From Craterostigma plantagineum (lineage: Eukaryota > Streptophyta > Magnoliopsida > Lamiales > Linderniaceae): 64,000 nucleotides of DNA. The stretch is taken from NCBI GenBank assembly GCA_027422505.1, contig JAPQWV010000051.1, forward strand, positions 4,741,501 through 4,805,500. The letters run 5' to 3'. Shown piece by piece: positions 35,961 through 47,119 of the stretch. How positions within the stretch are numbered: position 1 is the stretch's first letter; each line of letters starts with the position of its first letter. The notes beneath the pieces are model-generated. The model had not been told where the DNA came from, did not search any database, and saw only the letters and a program-made list of their open reading frames with translations. The position numbers and the translations under genes were made by a program.

Positions 35961-36730
35961 TGTTGGTAAATGCTACTCTCGAACGAGGATTCAATGTTCT
36001 TTTAGTGTATGCTTGAATTAAGGATCGGATTGAGCACAGAAGAGCTCAATCGAAGCTCAAAAACGCAACTCACACACACTTGTTTGAGACAGAATTTATG
36101 TGATTCGGCCCAAAGTTTGGCCTACGTCCACGGGTCAAACGAGCTTCCTTTCGTATTAATCACAACATGAAACTTACACACTATCGTACCCTCTACAACT
36201 TTCATGTTTAACGCACAACGTGATTCTCACTCTATACGAACTTATGAACGCTCAAAGATAGCTAGTCGAACTATCAACACAGTTACTTATACAGCTGAAC
36301 TCATGAAATAAGCATGTCGTGTGATTAATCTGCGCCGTTCGATCGATCCAATCCGTCGTCCCACAACTCTCCACGTGTCCCTCGCTTACCTCGTGATGTT
36401 GCAAGAAACTCGTGCGATTTTATAAGTGAATTAGCACCTTTAATATCATCCGTCCGATAGTCGATCCAAGGGCGTCGAGATTCATCATCCGCATCAACTC
36501 GTCTCTTCTAATCGCAGCCGTTGATGACTTTCGCGCGCCATCCGACGAACGACATTCAATCTCCCGACTTTGAATCAGATCCGTTCGATCGCGCGCCAAA
36601 CGATCCAACGGCAGCTGCAACTCGCGATCCATTCTTCAGCAGACCTTCAGCTCTGATCCCAGTTCGACCGGCTGACTTCTCCGGCCTCTCCCGGCGGCTC
36701 CGACGAGTTGCTGGCTCGCCACTCTTGACA
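35961..36730 (-). mobile_element. Solo LTR (Copia-like)
   Basis: It starts TGTTGGTAAATG, ends CTCTTGACA and is flanked by CCGTG on both sides (35956-35960, 36731-36735). On the minus strand it reads TGTCAAGAG...CCAACA and contains CCCGTGGACGTAGGC followed by ACATAAATTCTGTCTC, which parallels GGCCCGTGGACGTAGG and GTAAATCTCGTGTC in the Copia LTR at 46596. This supports the orientation. No internal region remains. The open frames at 36420-36766 are accidental. Confidence 0.75.
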
Positions 36731-36735
36731 CCGTG

Positions 36736-38469
36736 CACACTCAGTTGCGTGTGCAACCAAATCTAAATATAACTAAGAACCAAATCAACAAATACTTAAA
36801 TGATTGTTTCCGAAATTATATGCGTAATTGGAGCTTAATAATATCAACATAGAATACAAAATATGAGAATCTATTGAAAGACAATCCGTAACTAAATTAA
36901 ACCACAAATGAAAAAAATAAGGCAAATGGTACATGGCCGACGACATAATCAAATGAACAGTTGCTGTAAAATCAAATATTGACTATTGAGAAACACAACA
37001 AATGCGAATAGTACATGAACAGTATTCAAAAAGCTTTAAATAACCATTCAATCAAACTGAATGATAACGTGAGTCGTCTGTCTAATCGCCATCTTCTTAA
37101 AGTACGTTACAGATATGGATTTGTAAGTATGATATGGTAAGTTGAGGTAGAAGTTAAGATAATTCAGTTTTTAGAGAACGGGGATTGTTAATATTTTACT
37201 TTCTATTTTATGATTAATTGTAGAAAAAATATGATAGTTGATTGTTAAAATTTACAGACCAAATTAGAATGAAATCGACGGTTTGTATCCATGCCTGACC
37301 TTTTATATAATAGTAAAGATAGTAAAGAGAAAATATGCTACCAACTCCAAAGCTTGTATACTCAGTTGTTCAAATTTAAGATCTTTTCGATAGAATAACC
37401 AATTGTATGTATTACAAAGAATTATAATGAAAAATTCTATATAAAAAGTGCTCTTGAATAATGAGTCATTTCATAACTCTATGAAATTAACCTCTTATTT
37501 CTAGTGAAATAAAACTAGTTCAAACATGAAAAATTGATTAAAAATCAAACGAGCTTTGATTAGTTTTGCAAGTGTATTATGTAATAAATCGAGCACATGG
37601 CAATATAAATCGAATTTTTGAAAGATCAAACTACATAATTAGTAAATTACTAAAATATATAAGAGAATCTTCTAAAATCTGACCCGTCACAATCGTCATT
37701 TAGAAAGATCTTACATCAAATCGCATTTTTCGAACTTTCTCGTTATACATAATAATCTAAGTGACTCAACTCGATACCCCAATAATAGTTTAAATCTTTG
37801 CTTTCTTCATAATTATATTAATATAATGGATTCAAATCTTTCTTCTTATGCTTTTGGTGGACCACTTATGATTAAGGGGTTCAACTAAATATTGATGAAA
37901 GAAAATGCTCGTCAATCATTTACTACAAAAGGTTATATTGCAGTATCTCTTTATTTTTTTTCTGGAGGATTATTTTAGATAGCTAGGTTGTCTCCCATAC
38001 AAATTATTCACAAACATATATAAGTCAATTAATACAAGTAAGGTATGATCCTAAAATATTACAGAATCAAATAATATGAAAAAAAAAAATCAGGTCAAGA
38101 ACATTATTACATTATGATCCATTATTCTTGTTAAAACCACATGACAAAGAACATGGACATTGACAGTTTTTAATCTATTAAGTCAGTCAAATAGCTAAAA
38201 AAAATTATAGTGAACTTAGGGATAAGGTTAAGACACACATTATATATTATATTTTTAACTCTAATTAATCGTCTACGCACAATATGCTTGGAATGTGGAT
38301 GACTTCATTTTTTAACATATAAAATTATTGAATACCAATTGTTATATATCACGACTCTCCATATCTATGTTCAGTTGATTAGGTAGTTAAAACCGTTTCT
38401 TGATAGATATTTCTTTATTTATCGAATTTCTTTATTGCAATTATATTATTTATTAAATATTTTGTCAGA
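36736..38469. other. AT-rich intergenic DNA
   Basis: I see no genes, inverted-repeat termini or long repeats here. Confidence 0.5.
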
Positions 38470-38479
38470 ATCATTGCAC

Positions 38480-39473
38480 GGTATTTTTAATAAAATAAAC
38501 AAAAAAAATAAAACATTAACAAAATAAGCATAAAACCAAAAGCATTAATAAAATAAAGATTTTCGTAAGAAGAAATTACGAGTTACTTAACTCGTATAAA
38601 GTTTATACGAGTTACTTATCCTCGTTGGCATGAGAATGATGTGGCGTAACTCGTATAAACTTTATACGAGTTAAGTAACTCGTACTCTATTCTTACGAGT
38701 TATTATTTCTCAAGAAGCAATCCAATGCGGGGGTCTAGCTGTGGACATGCCACGTGGCTGAAGCTATTTTTTTTATGGATTTGTAGGGTATAATAAAGTT
38801 CCTAAAAGTTCAAGTACATATCTGTCTGTTTTGTTGATGCTGTCAAATTGATTGGTATCTCAATAATTATAATTAATATACTCTAATTGTATCTTCTAAA
38901 ATCAATATTATATATCCTTAAGATAATTATAATATAATATAGTTATGTAGTCGCACACCTCTGAAAAAATGCTAGTATATGTAAATATTATATAACATCG
39001 AAGATAAACTTATGCAACTTAATCTCACGATCAATATAAAAGATTTTCTTTTGTATTGTTTTATATAATTCGATGAAGGTATAATTCGTAAGGAGGAGAG
39101 TTTTTTCGTAGGGACAGCTAGTGTGCACTGTGCACTGTGCACAGTACTTTGAGTGAACATGACATAGCTATAAGCTTACAAATGACTATTCACACAGCAT
39201 GCCTCGATATTAAACACTTGTCGATGGTTTTAAGTTGAGGCAAAAAAAGAATAACTCGTAAAAATAGAATACGAGTTATTTTTAACTCGCATAAAATATA
39301 TACGACTTACGCCACATCATGCACATGCCAACGAGGATAAGTAACTCGTATGAATTTTATACGAGTTAAGTAACTCGTACATTATTCTTACGAAAATCTC
39401 TACTTTATTAATGCTTTTGGTTTGATGCTTATTTTGTTAATGCTTTATTTTTTTTTGTTTTATTAAAAATACC
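38480..39473. mobile_element. MULE-type non-autonomous element with hairpin-rich long TIRs
   Basis: Inverted repeats of about 185 bp (38480-38665 and 39290-39473) begin GGTATTTTTAATAAAA. They are flanked by a perfect 10-bp duplication ATCATTGCAC (38470-38479, 39474-39483). Within each TIR are shorter palindromes AACTCGTATAAA/TTTATACGAGTT, so single strands could fold at two levels. The middle carries GTGCACTGTGCACTGTGCAC (about 39121-39140) and a segment at 38840-38925 resembling 5897-6000. No coding sequence. Confidence 0.85.
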
Positions 39474-39483
39474 ATCATTGCAC

Positions 39484-41396
39484 CTGGCTAAACGAGCTAC
39501 TTAGCATGTGACACTCGTAACTATAAATTGTAATTTAGACGTTTCTCTTTTATCAAGGTGCCGCCTCATCCATGGTTTTAGCTTTAATTCATATCAATAA
39601 GCAAAATACTAATATAATATGATATAATAGTACATTATATATCATGTTATATCACTTTAGAATTTCAAGGTATGCCCAATGAAGCGTTGCATGCATGAAT
39701 TTTTCGTCCTTCAAAAAACGCTTTTCTGTTTCTCGTGCTTTCCATCTCTTCGAGGAGCCAATTTACAGAATGTATTTAGTTTAAAGGTGTATCATTAAAG
39801 AAAAGAATAATTATATTATTGCATATGGCAGTACTGTTCTTCGGCACAATAAATTGGGGGGAAGATGTTATTTTTATTTAGTTATATTCATCGCATACCG
39901 ACACATAAAAGTCAAAATGTAACCGTCTCAACTAACTTGAATTTATCAAAAAAAAAAAAAAAAAACATAAAAGCGTAATTATTGTTGTATTACATCGTTT
40001 AATTAATTAAATGAATGACATAGGTGGAGCAATCCTTGTTATGACCTCTCACCGTCCGATAAGCTATTTACGTAACATAAGTCAGATTTGCTTATGTATA
40101 TGTAAGTTGAGCTAAAAATAAATAAGTTTGGTAAACTCCGTTCATGTATTAATTAAATATAATGACAAACACAAATATAACTTCAAATCTTCTAATTGAC
40201 CATATTATAAAAATGAAAAACGTTTGACCATAGGATTGATTTTGACTAGAAAATATGTAGAACACATGAGACCACATGGAATAGAACCTAAAAATGGTGA
40301 TTTGGTCAAGATTATTACATTATACACTCATAAACGTAATGAATCATTTAATCCCGAACTAACATGTGAAAGAAATAATATTTGCAGTTTTGTAATAATT
40401 TAATTTAAAATGCTTTCACCAACTTGACAATATATAAACACTTCACTAATTAATGGGTTCATGGAATAATGCCACGATTTGTATATATCATGTTGGTTAT
40501 ATCCTGAGAATTTGTCCGTATGACGAATAATGAGGTGCCGTCACATGAATTTTGATATATGCATTTCCTTAATTTTTTTATTAGTCTATTGATGATTGGG
40601 ATCCTAATAATAAGAGCTTTTGACCTAATCATTTGCCTTAACTACGCAATCTTATGTCGTTTTCTACATATAGTTATCAAGGCTTTGTAGCTTTTTTATT
40701 TTCTTCTTTTTCCGACACAAGTATCACTTCAATCAAATTGAATTAAATTGGTTATGAATCAAATCTGCACTAAATTGACTCCAAACTAAATTGTAGAAGA
40801 GATTATGAAAAAATAATAACAAGTAGTTTTTTAAATACATTACTAACAATAGTAAAATAATTGTAATTGCCTACATTTGAAAGTCCATCAATCTCAAAAT
40901 TGCGGCAACTAGTTTTAGGTGGTGACAACTATCTTAATTAAAACCCTAACGCGTTATGACAACTATCTTAGTGAACTCTTTTTTTTTTTTTTTCCTTTTT
41001 TTAGAGAGACGCGACTTTAATGCTTGCCAACCTTAATTATCGAATACGGAGATGCTTAATTATCAATGGGGGTAAAATTATCCGTTGACCCCAAAAGAAT
41101 GAAAAGAAAAACGGCGCTTCTTTCTTCATAAAGCTTGTGTTCATTCACATAGTGATGCATCCATGTTTCTCGAATGTAATAATATGTAACTATCAAAGAC
41201 GCGGGACAAGTTTAGAAATATATATTATTGGGTATCAAAATCGCCCAAAACCAATGTCTTAAACATATGTGAAATGTAACAAGAATGTGGATAAACCTCG
41301 ACAAGTTTCATTTTTCAAATGTGTGGTGTAAGTGACAGTCTTAGCCGATTGAATCGAAATGTCTCGGATCACCCAAAAAATTATAGTTGCGATTAA
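39484..41396. other. AT-rich intergenic DNA
   Basis: No supportable gene or complete element; homopolymer A/T tracts occur near 39950-39965 and 40979-41000. Confidence 0.45.
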
Positions 41397-41990
41397 GGTT
41401 GCGTTTGGATTGGTGTATTTGAATTGAAATCCGTGATTTGAAATTATGAATTCTGAAATCCAAATTTTAAATCCAAATCCACCGTTTGGCAAACGTTAGG
41501 ATTTCGGAAATCCGAATTTCAAAATGTGCTCGAGCTCTCGAGCCGGCTTGAGCCATCGGTCATCGAGCCCGAGCTGGCTCATCGAGTTCGCGAGCCGACT
41601 TGACTCATCGGTTGTCGAGTTCGCAAGCCGGCTCGACTCATCGGTCGTCGAGCTCGAGCGGGCTCGTCGAGCTCGCGAGTTGAGTTAACTCATGTCGTCG
41701 ATCTCGTCGGCCGACTCAACTCGTCGTTCGTCGAGCTCGCTGGTCGGCTCGACTCATCGTTTATCAATAATAATAATAATAATTATTATTATTTAAGAAA
41801 ATAATCACGACAAGATTTGGTATTTCGAAAACGGACCGTTTCCGATCGAATTTCAAATCCATCAAAAGACAAGCGCTCGGATTCTCCTCGGATTTGGATG
41901 AAATCGAAATCCAAATCCGAGCGGTTGCCAAACGGGTGATTTGAATGAAATTCGGATTTCAAATCGAAATCCCCCGATCCAAACGTAGCA
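41397..41990. mobile_element. TIR element with CGTTTGGATT ends (copy 2, inverted relative to copy 1)
   Basis: It begins GGTTGCGTTTGGATTGG and ends CGATCCAAACGTAGC. The first about 120 bp match the reverse complement of the right part of 23297-23924 (AAACGTTAGGATTTCG.AAT block shared). It contains a GAGCTCG-rich minisatellite and an (AAT)n tract in the middle. No clear target duplication. Confidence 0.6.
41560..41762. repeat. Minisatellite of about 33-bp units
   Basis: About six diverged units of the type CGAGTTCGCGAGCCGACTTG, followed by ACTCATCGGTTGT, run head to tail. The phase is marked by CGAGCTCG and GACTCATCG in each unit. It is far more GC-rich than its surroundings. Confidence 0.75.
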
Positions 41991-42640
41991 TAAAGAAATT
42001 CTGTTTCAGTTAGTTCTTAGTTAACTCAAATTATTGATTGATATCTTAATACAAGACTCCATGGGCTTTGTTGGGAATTAATATATCCTTTAAACTCAGG
42101 GTTCAGTTCAAAAACAATAAATAAAGTTATGTAATAATCTTATATGCAAGTCCACAAAATTGTATGTGATTGAGTTTGATGTCTAAAAAGGTCCAAGCAG
42201 TGCATATTAATTGGGCCCTATTTAAGTGATCAATTAGGTTTTTGACATTATGGGTTAGTATGTAAGTAATTTTGGGCTTATATATGCTAGAAGCCTTCCT
42301 ACTTACGTCTCCCACACCCATTATTTCTTTTTTAAACTTTAAGGAAATACTAATATATGTTGCACAGCTAGTGCATGAAAATAAAAACTGATAAAGAGGG
42401 TTTTGTTTTAATTTTGAGTTTAATATTTAGTTAGAAAAATAAGCATTTTACTAAAAATAGGAAAAAAAATTTTGATTAAGTAAAAGAATGTGATCTAATA
42501 TTTATTTTTTATTTATGTCAATTTTTAATTTGAGAAAATTTCTGATTGGTTAATAGATACAACAAAAAGCAGTTTTACTCGCCCTCACCATTAATATAAG
42601 ACTATAGATATCATATTTTTGTTATACATTTGATTGGTGA
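41991..42640. other. AT-rich intergenic DNA
   Basis: No recognisable feature. Confidence 0.45.
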
Positions 42641-42650
42641 GTATCTTAGC

Positions 42651-44414
42651 GGGCAAAAACCTAAAATTGTCCCCATTGTTTACCATCTGGACCAATTTAG
42701 TCCCCGATGTTTCGCGAGTACCAATTAAGTTACCAATGTTATTGAATTTTAATCAAATTGGTCCCCGCCGTTAAATAGTCGTTAATTTGGATGGAAGTTG
42801 ACACGTGTCGCCATGCGATTGGTCAGACTTAAAAATCATAAATTAAACATTAAAAAAAGGGGAAAATCCGAAAAAAAAAGGAAAATTCAAAAAAAAGAGT
42901 AAAAAATAAAAAATTACTAATAAATTAAACAAAAAAAATAAAATTTAAGAATAATAAATTAAATTAATAAAGAAAGAGAGAATGAAAATATATTAAAAAT
43001 AATAAATTAAAAAGAAAAAATACAAGAGAAAAATTTAAAATAAATAGGGTAACAAGATTAAAATAAAAAATGATAAATAAAAAGTTTAAGTTATAAAAAA
43101 AGTAAAAAATAAAAATATATTTATTAATTAAAAACTAAATAAAATAAAAATAAAATATGGATAAAAACATGCCTCTAAATTTTTTTGAAGACTGTCCCTA
43201 GGGTTGTCAACGGGGCGGGTTCGGGGCGGGGATCTAATCCCCGTCCCCGCCCCGCGAGGCAAATGGGGATAAAATTGTCCCCGTCCCCGTCCCCGCGGGG
43301 ATCCCCGTCCCCACGGGGATTCCCCGCCCCGTGTTAATTGTTTAAAAAATATTAATTTTTATTATTTTAATATTATTTAAACTATATTTTAACATCACTT
43401 ATATTATTTAAACAATATTTTAATCATATTTATATTATTTTAATATTATCCAAAGTATATTTTAATATTATTTAACTTATAATAATATTAATTGAATATA
43501 ATATATATTATTTAAATAATCGGGGCGGGGCGGGGAACGGGGCGGGGATATCCGCGGGGAAAATCCCCCCGTCCCCGCCCCGCGGGGGTAGAATAGCGGG
43601 GAATCCCCGCCCCATTGACAACCCTAACTGTCCCTGCCAAGTTAATGATGACATAATCGTCCCACTTCTCGAATTTTTTAGCAAATATACTGGGATGATT
43701 GCAGCCCCTTTAACTGGACAGAGATGAGATTGGGAATTCTCGTCAACTTTCAGTGACATTTTTATCCTATTTTATTTTTCACTTATTTTTAGTTTTTAAT
43801 AAATTTTATTTTTAATTTTTCTTATGTATTATTTTTTTTAGTTTTAACATTTTCTCTCTCTCTTCTTGTTTTTTACTTAAGTTATTTTAATTTCGTATTT
43901 TTCTCTGTTTTAATTTATTACATTTTTATTATCACTATATTTTTAAATGAATTTACTTTATTTGTAATTTAATTTCATTCTCTCTTTATTTTATTGTATT
44001 GTAATTTTTTTTTGAATTTTTTCCGTTTTTTTATTTATTATTTTTTCTTTTCTTTTTTTTTTAAAAATGTTTTTCCTTTTTTGGATTTTTTTCTCTTTTT
44101 AATTTTAATTTATTATTAATTAATATATTTTCATTCTCTCTTTCTGATTTTTTGATTTTAATTAGTAATTTTCTCTCTTTTTTAAAAATTTTTACTCTAT
44201 TTTTTTGAATTTTTTCCCTTTTTGGAGTTTAATTTTTGATTTTCTTGCCAATCGCACGTCGACACGTGTCAACTTTCATCCGAATTAACGTCTATTAACG
44301 GCGGGGACCAATTTGGTTCAAATTCGATAACATCGAGACTAAATTGGTTCTCGCGAAACATCGGAGACTAAATTGGTCAAGGGATAAACATTGGGCACCC
44401 TTAGTTTTTTATCC
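42651..44414. mobile_element. MULE-type foldback element
   Basis: The outer ends are inverted over at least 150 bp: ACCAATTTAGTCCCCGATGTTTCGCGAG on the left corresponds to CTCGCGAAACATCGGAGACTAAATTGGT on the right, and ACACGTGTC occurs on both sides. They are flanked by the 10-bp duplication GTATCTTAGC (42641-42650, 44415-44424). The purine-rich A-tract left arm (42840-43190) pairs with the T-rich right arm (43780-44220), making almost the whole element one large hairpin. A hAT MITE sits in the centre. Confidence 0.85.
43199..43626. mobile_element. hAT-type MITE with GC-rich arms (copy 1)
   Basis: Ends TAGGGTTGTCAA are perfectly inverted and flanked by the 8-bp duplication ACTGTCCC (43191-43198, 43627-43634). 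The arms are runs of GGGGCGGGG/CCCCGTCCCC and the centre is AT-rich. Nested in the foldback element and related to 49159-49712. Confidence 0.9.
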
Positions 44415-44424
44415 GTATCTTAGC

Positions 44425-46590
44425 CCATAAATATGTGTACGGACTTATCGAAGTAAGAAAAGGACAAACATGTAAGCCAGACATATAGCTACGCGTGCAT
44501 GCCATTACATTCTCCCAAGTCTCCAATAAAAGTATGTTTCCTTTTATCATGACATAAATTGCTTTTGCCTCTTTTCCTACCTATTTTGAGCCTTCAACTT
44601 ATGCATATACAATTTCCATTTTTTAGGTTAAATTTTGATGAGCTTATTAGGTAGCAAAATACTTCTGCTATTGGCATATAAGTTGTGAGCGACGACTGAT
44701 GTTTTTTTTTTCTTCCTTTCGTTTTTCCTGCGATAAATAGAAAAGTCAGTAAGTTGCTTTCAAGCTTTACGAGTTGGCAATTTTCTATAAAAAAAAATTG
44801 AATGTATACAAATTTATATGAACCATTCTCAATACTGAGTAATGAGTTGAGAAGCTGTTCAAACTAAACCTAATCTGTGGAGAGACTAAGATTAATAAAT
44901 GGAAATGCCTTCCACAAAAAAGAAAAGAAAATAATAATATGAGTTGAAGTTGAATTGACTTTTAAGCCAAAATGCGTTGAAGATAAAAATACATGAAAGA
45001 GTGGGTTGAATTAAACTAATAAAAATTTTGCTTCATTCTTCCTAAAATCCATTTCCATCTAATATCCTATAAATATTTACTTATACAAGTGATTGCGATT
45101 CGTTGGTAATCTCTTACTTTCGTCCCTGCGTATAGGTTCTGTCTCAAAGCAAAATGTAAAGTACTGAAAGTAAATGTAAAGTACTGAAAAGTAAATGTGA
45201 GACATGTTATATCCCCAACTCGAGTTACTCATATCCTTGAGGTTTGTTCCTCAAGAATTTAATCAATCACTATATTGTTACCTTTACTGGTTACAAAGCT
45301 GATTGATTGGCCCAATATATAACCGAAACAAGCAGACCACTAACCACTACTAGGTCCCACACGTCGACTTTCGTTCTTGGGAATCTCCAATTCCTGACAG
45401 GACCCAACTCGCTAGAGATGGATCCCCAGAACTCGTGTTTCCCTCCGCGTGCATGTAAACGTCGACCTTGCCTCATCGGGTATTGCTCACGTCCGAAGAC
45501 AGAATATATAGATGCAGTATGGAACAACAGAGTACACTCAATACTTCACAAATGATCGCTCAGTGGGCAGAAGACTTCTCAAGTAAACACTCAAGATCTC
45601 AATCGTAAGCTTATGCTCAAACTATCGTGTATGTACTTTCGCAAATATTAGACAAATCGATAACTTAGTGTTGCTCATACATATACACTTTTTTCAATCA
45701 ACACTTACATGAAAAGTCAATCATAAGATTGATAATCAATAAGCACTCAATCCATGAGATCATCGAGTAACTAATTATGCCATATGAATCATGCCAATAA
45801 TGTAATATCACAACGGTCATTAGCTCAGAATAGCACGATCTTAATTCTCATAGAAATTCATATTCGAAAACAAGGCATATTCAAATATTCTGGATAATAT
45901 TTTCCATAACAGTACTTTCCATATGTGATTTCTAGCTAGCATCTTTCAGAATAAATCAATCAGGATGTTTTCTAATAGTTCCTTAATTTTAGCAAGAGAA
46001 TTATACTAGTTGAATTTCAATATAAGCCAAGTAAGATGCATGCAAAGATCAACACGATTTCATCCCAGCATAAAGAATTCCAACAGATACATCATATTTA
46101 ATCAGCATATTTTTCATATATAGCTCATCATGGCATCTCACACGTTTTTACATTAAATAGCACAATATATCCACAATAAGATATTTCCTAGCATGTGAGA
46201 CATCTATAACATGTGATTACGTAGTTTTACCAGTCAAGCACAAGATCACATACAAATAAAATAGTTGACCATCACATAGCTCATAAATCATGCATGGTCG
46301 AATATTATTATATATTTAGACATCTTATCAATTATAAATTGAATTGCTCGATATCCTAATGTTATTACAATTACATAAATTATCAAAACTCTTTTAACGC
46401 ACATAGACCAAAAAGGTAAATATATGTATACTTGATTCGAAGTCAATTTCATGGTGGGATGTTGCTATGGTTGTTTTACGTGTTTATAAGGGGTGAATAA
46501 ATAAATTCTTTTTGGTTATTGTTTTGTTACATGTCATCGAAATTATTGATCTGAATAATTAAATTCACGACATCTGGCGGATGTTTATGT
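44425..46590. other. Intergenic DNA left of the second Copia
   Basis: A patch at about 45290-45560 is open on both strands, but neither product is recognisable and no splice structure supports a gene. The rest is AT-rich without identified elements. Confidence 0.4.
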
Positions 46591-46595
46591 AATAC

Positions 46596-47081
46596 TGTTG
46601 ATAGATGACCTTTGAACATGCGCATGTGAATGGTCAAAGGAATTATTGGAGGTGGGTCCCACTATGGTTATGGAAATCAAAAGTTTGCTGCGCCGAGATC
46701 TATTTTTGTGTGCGAAGGAGAAGTCTTAAGGCAGTTTTATTTTTCTTAATTTCACACGACGGATCAAGGAGAAGCATCGCCTATAAATAGGCATGATACG
46801 ATGCAGAAGAAATTACCACCAACAGATCTTCTCCTATTCAATAATTCTTTGTATAGCCTACTCCTAATATTGTTGTAGCTGTTTTTGTATCACGTCAGTG
46901 TACGTGTCTGTAGTCATCTCCACATAATAAAGAAGTTCTACCCTCCGGCCCGTGGACGTAGGTCATTCTGATCGAACCACGTAAATCTCGTGTCACTGTC
47001 CAAATTTATTTTCGTCTCTTTTATTTATTATCGTCATATTTCGGGCAAAGTAATTATCGGGGATTTTCGCATATCCTAACA
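46596..47081 (+). repeat. 5' LTR of Copia 2
   Basis: A 486-bp LTR with a TATAAATAGG core promoter at about 46781. Its 3' partner is 51696-51760 plus 53282-53697. Confidence 0.93.
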
Positions 47082-47084
47082 AAT

Positions 47085-47097
47085 TGGTATCGGAGCC
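47085..47097 (+). other. Primer-binding site of Copia 2
   Basis: TGGTATCGGAGCC starts four bases after the 5' LTR and matches initiator tRNA-Met with one difference from the usual TGGTATCAGAGCC. Confidence 0.8.
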
Positions 47098-47119
47098 AAC
47101 CCAGTTTTTTTTTGCCACC

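Noticed and set aside
36420..36766. Open frames of 66-81 codons on both strands
   Set aside because: They lie within, or overlap the end of, a solo LTR delimited by CCGTG duplications.
45291..45555. Overlapping open frames on both strands
   Set aside because: Neither product is recognisable and the overlap on both strands suggests composition and not coding.
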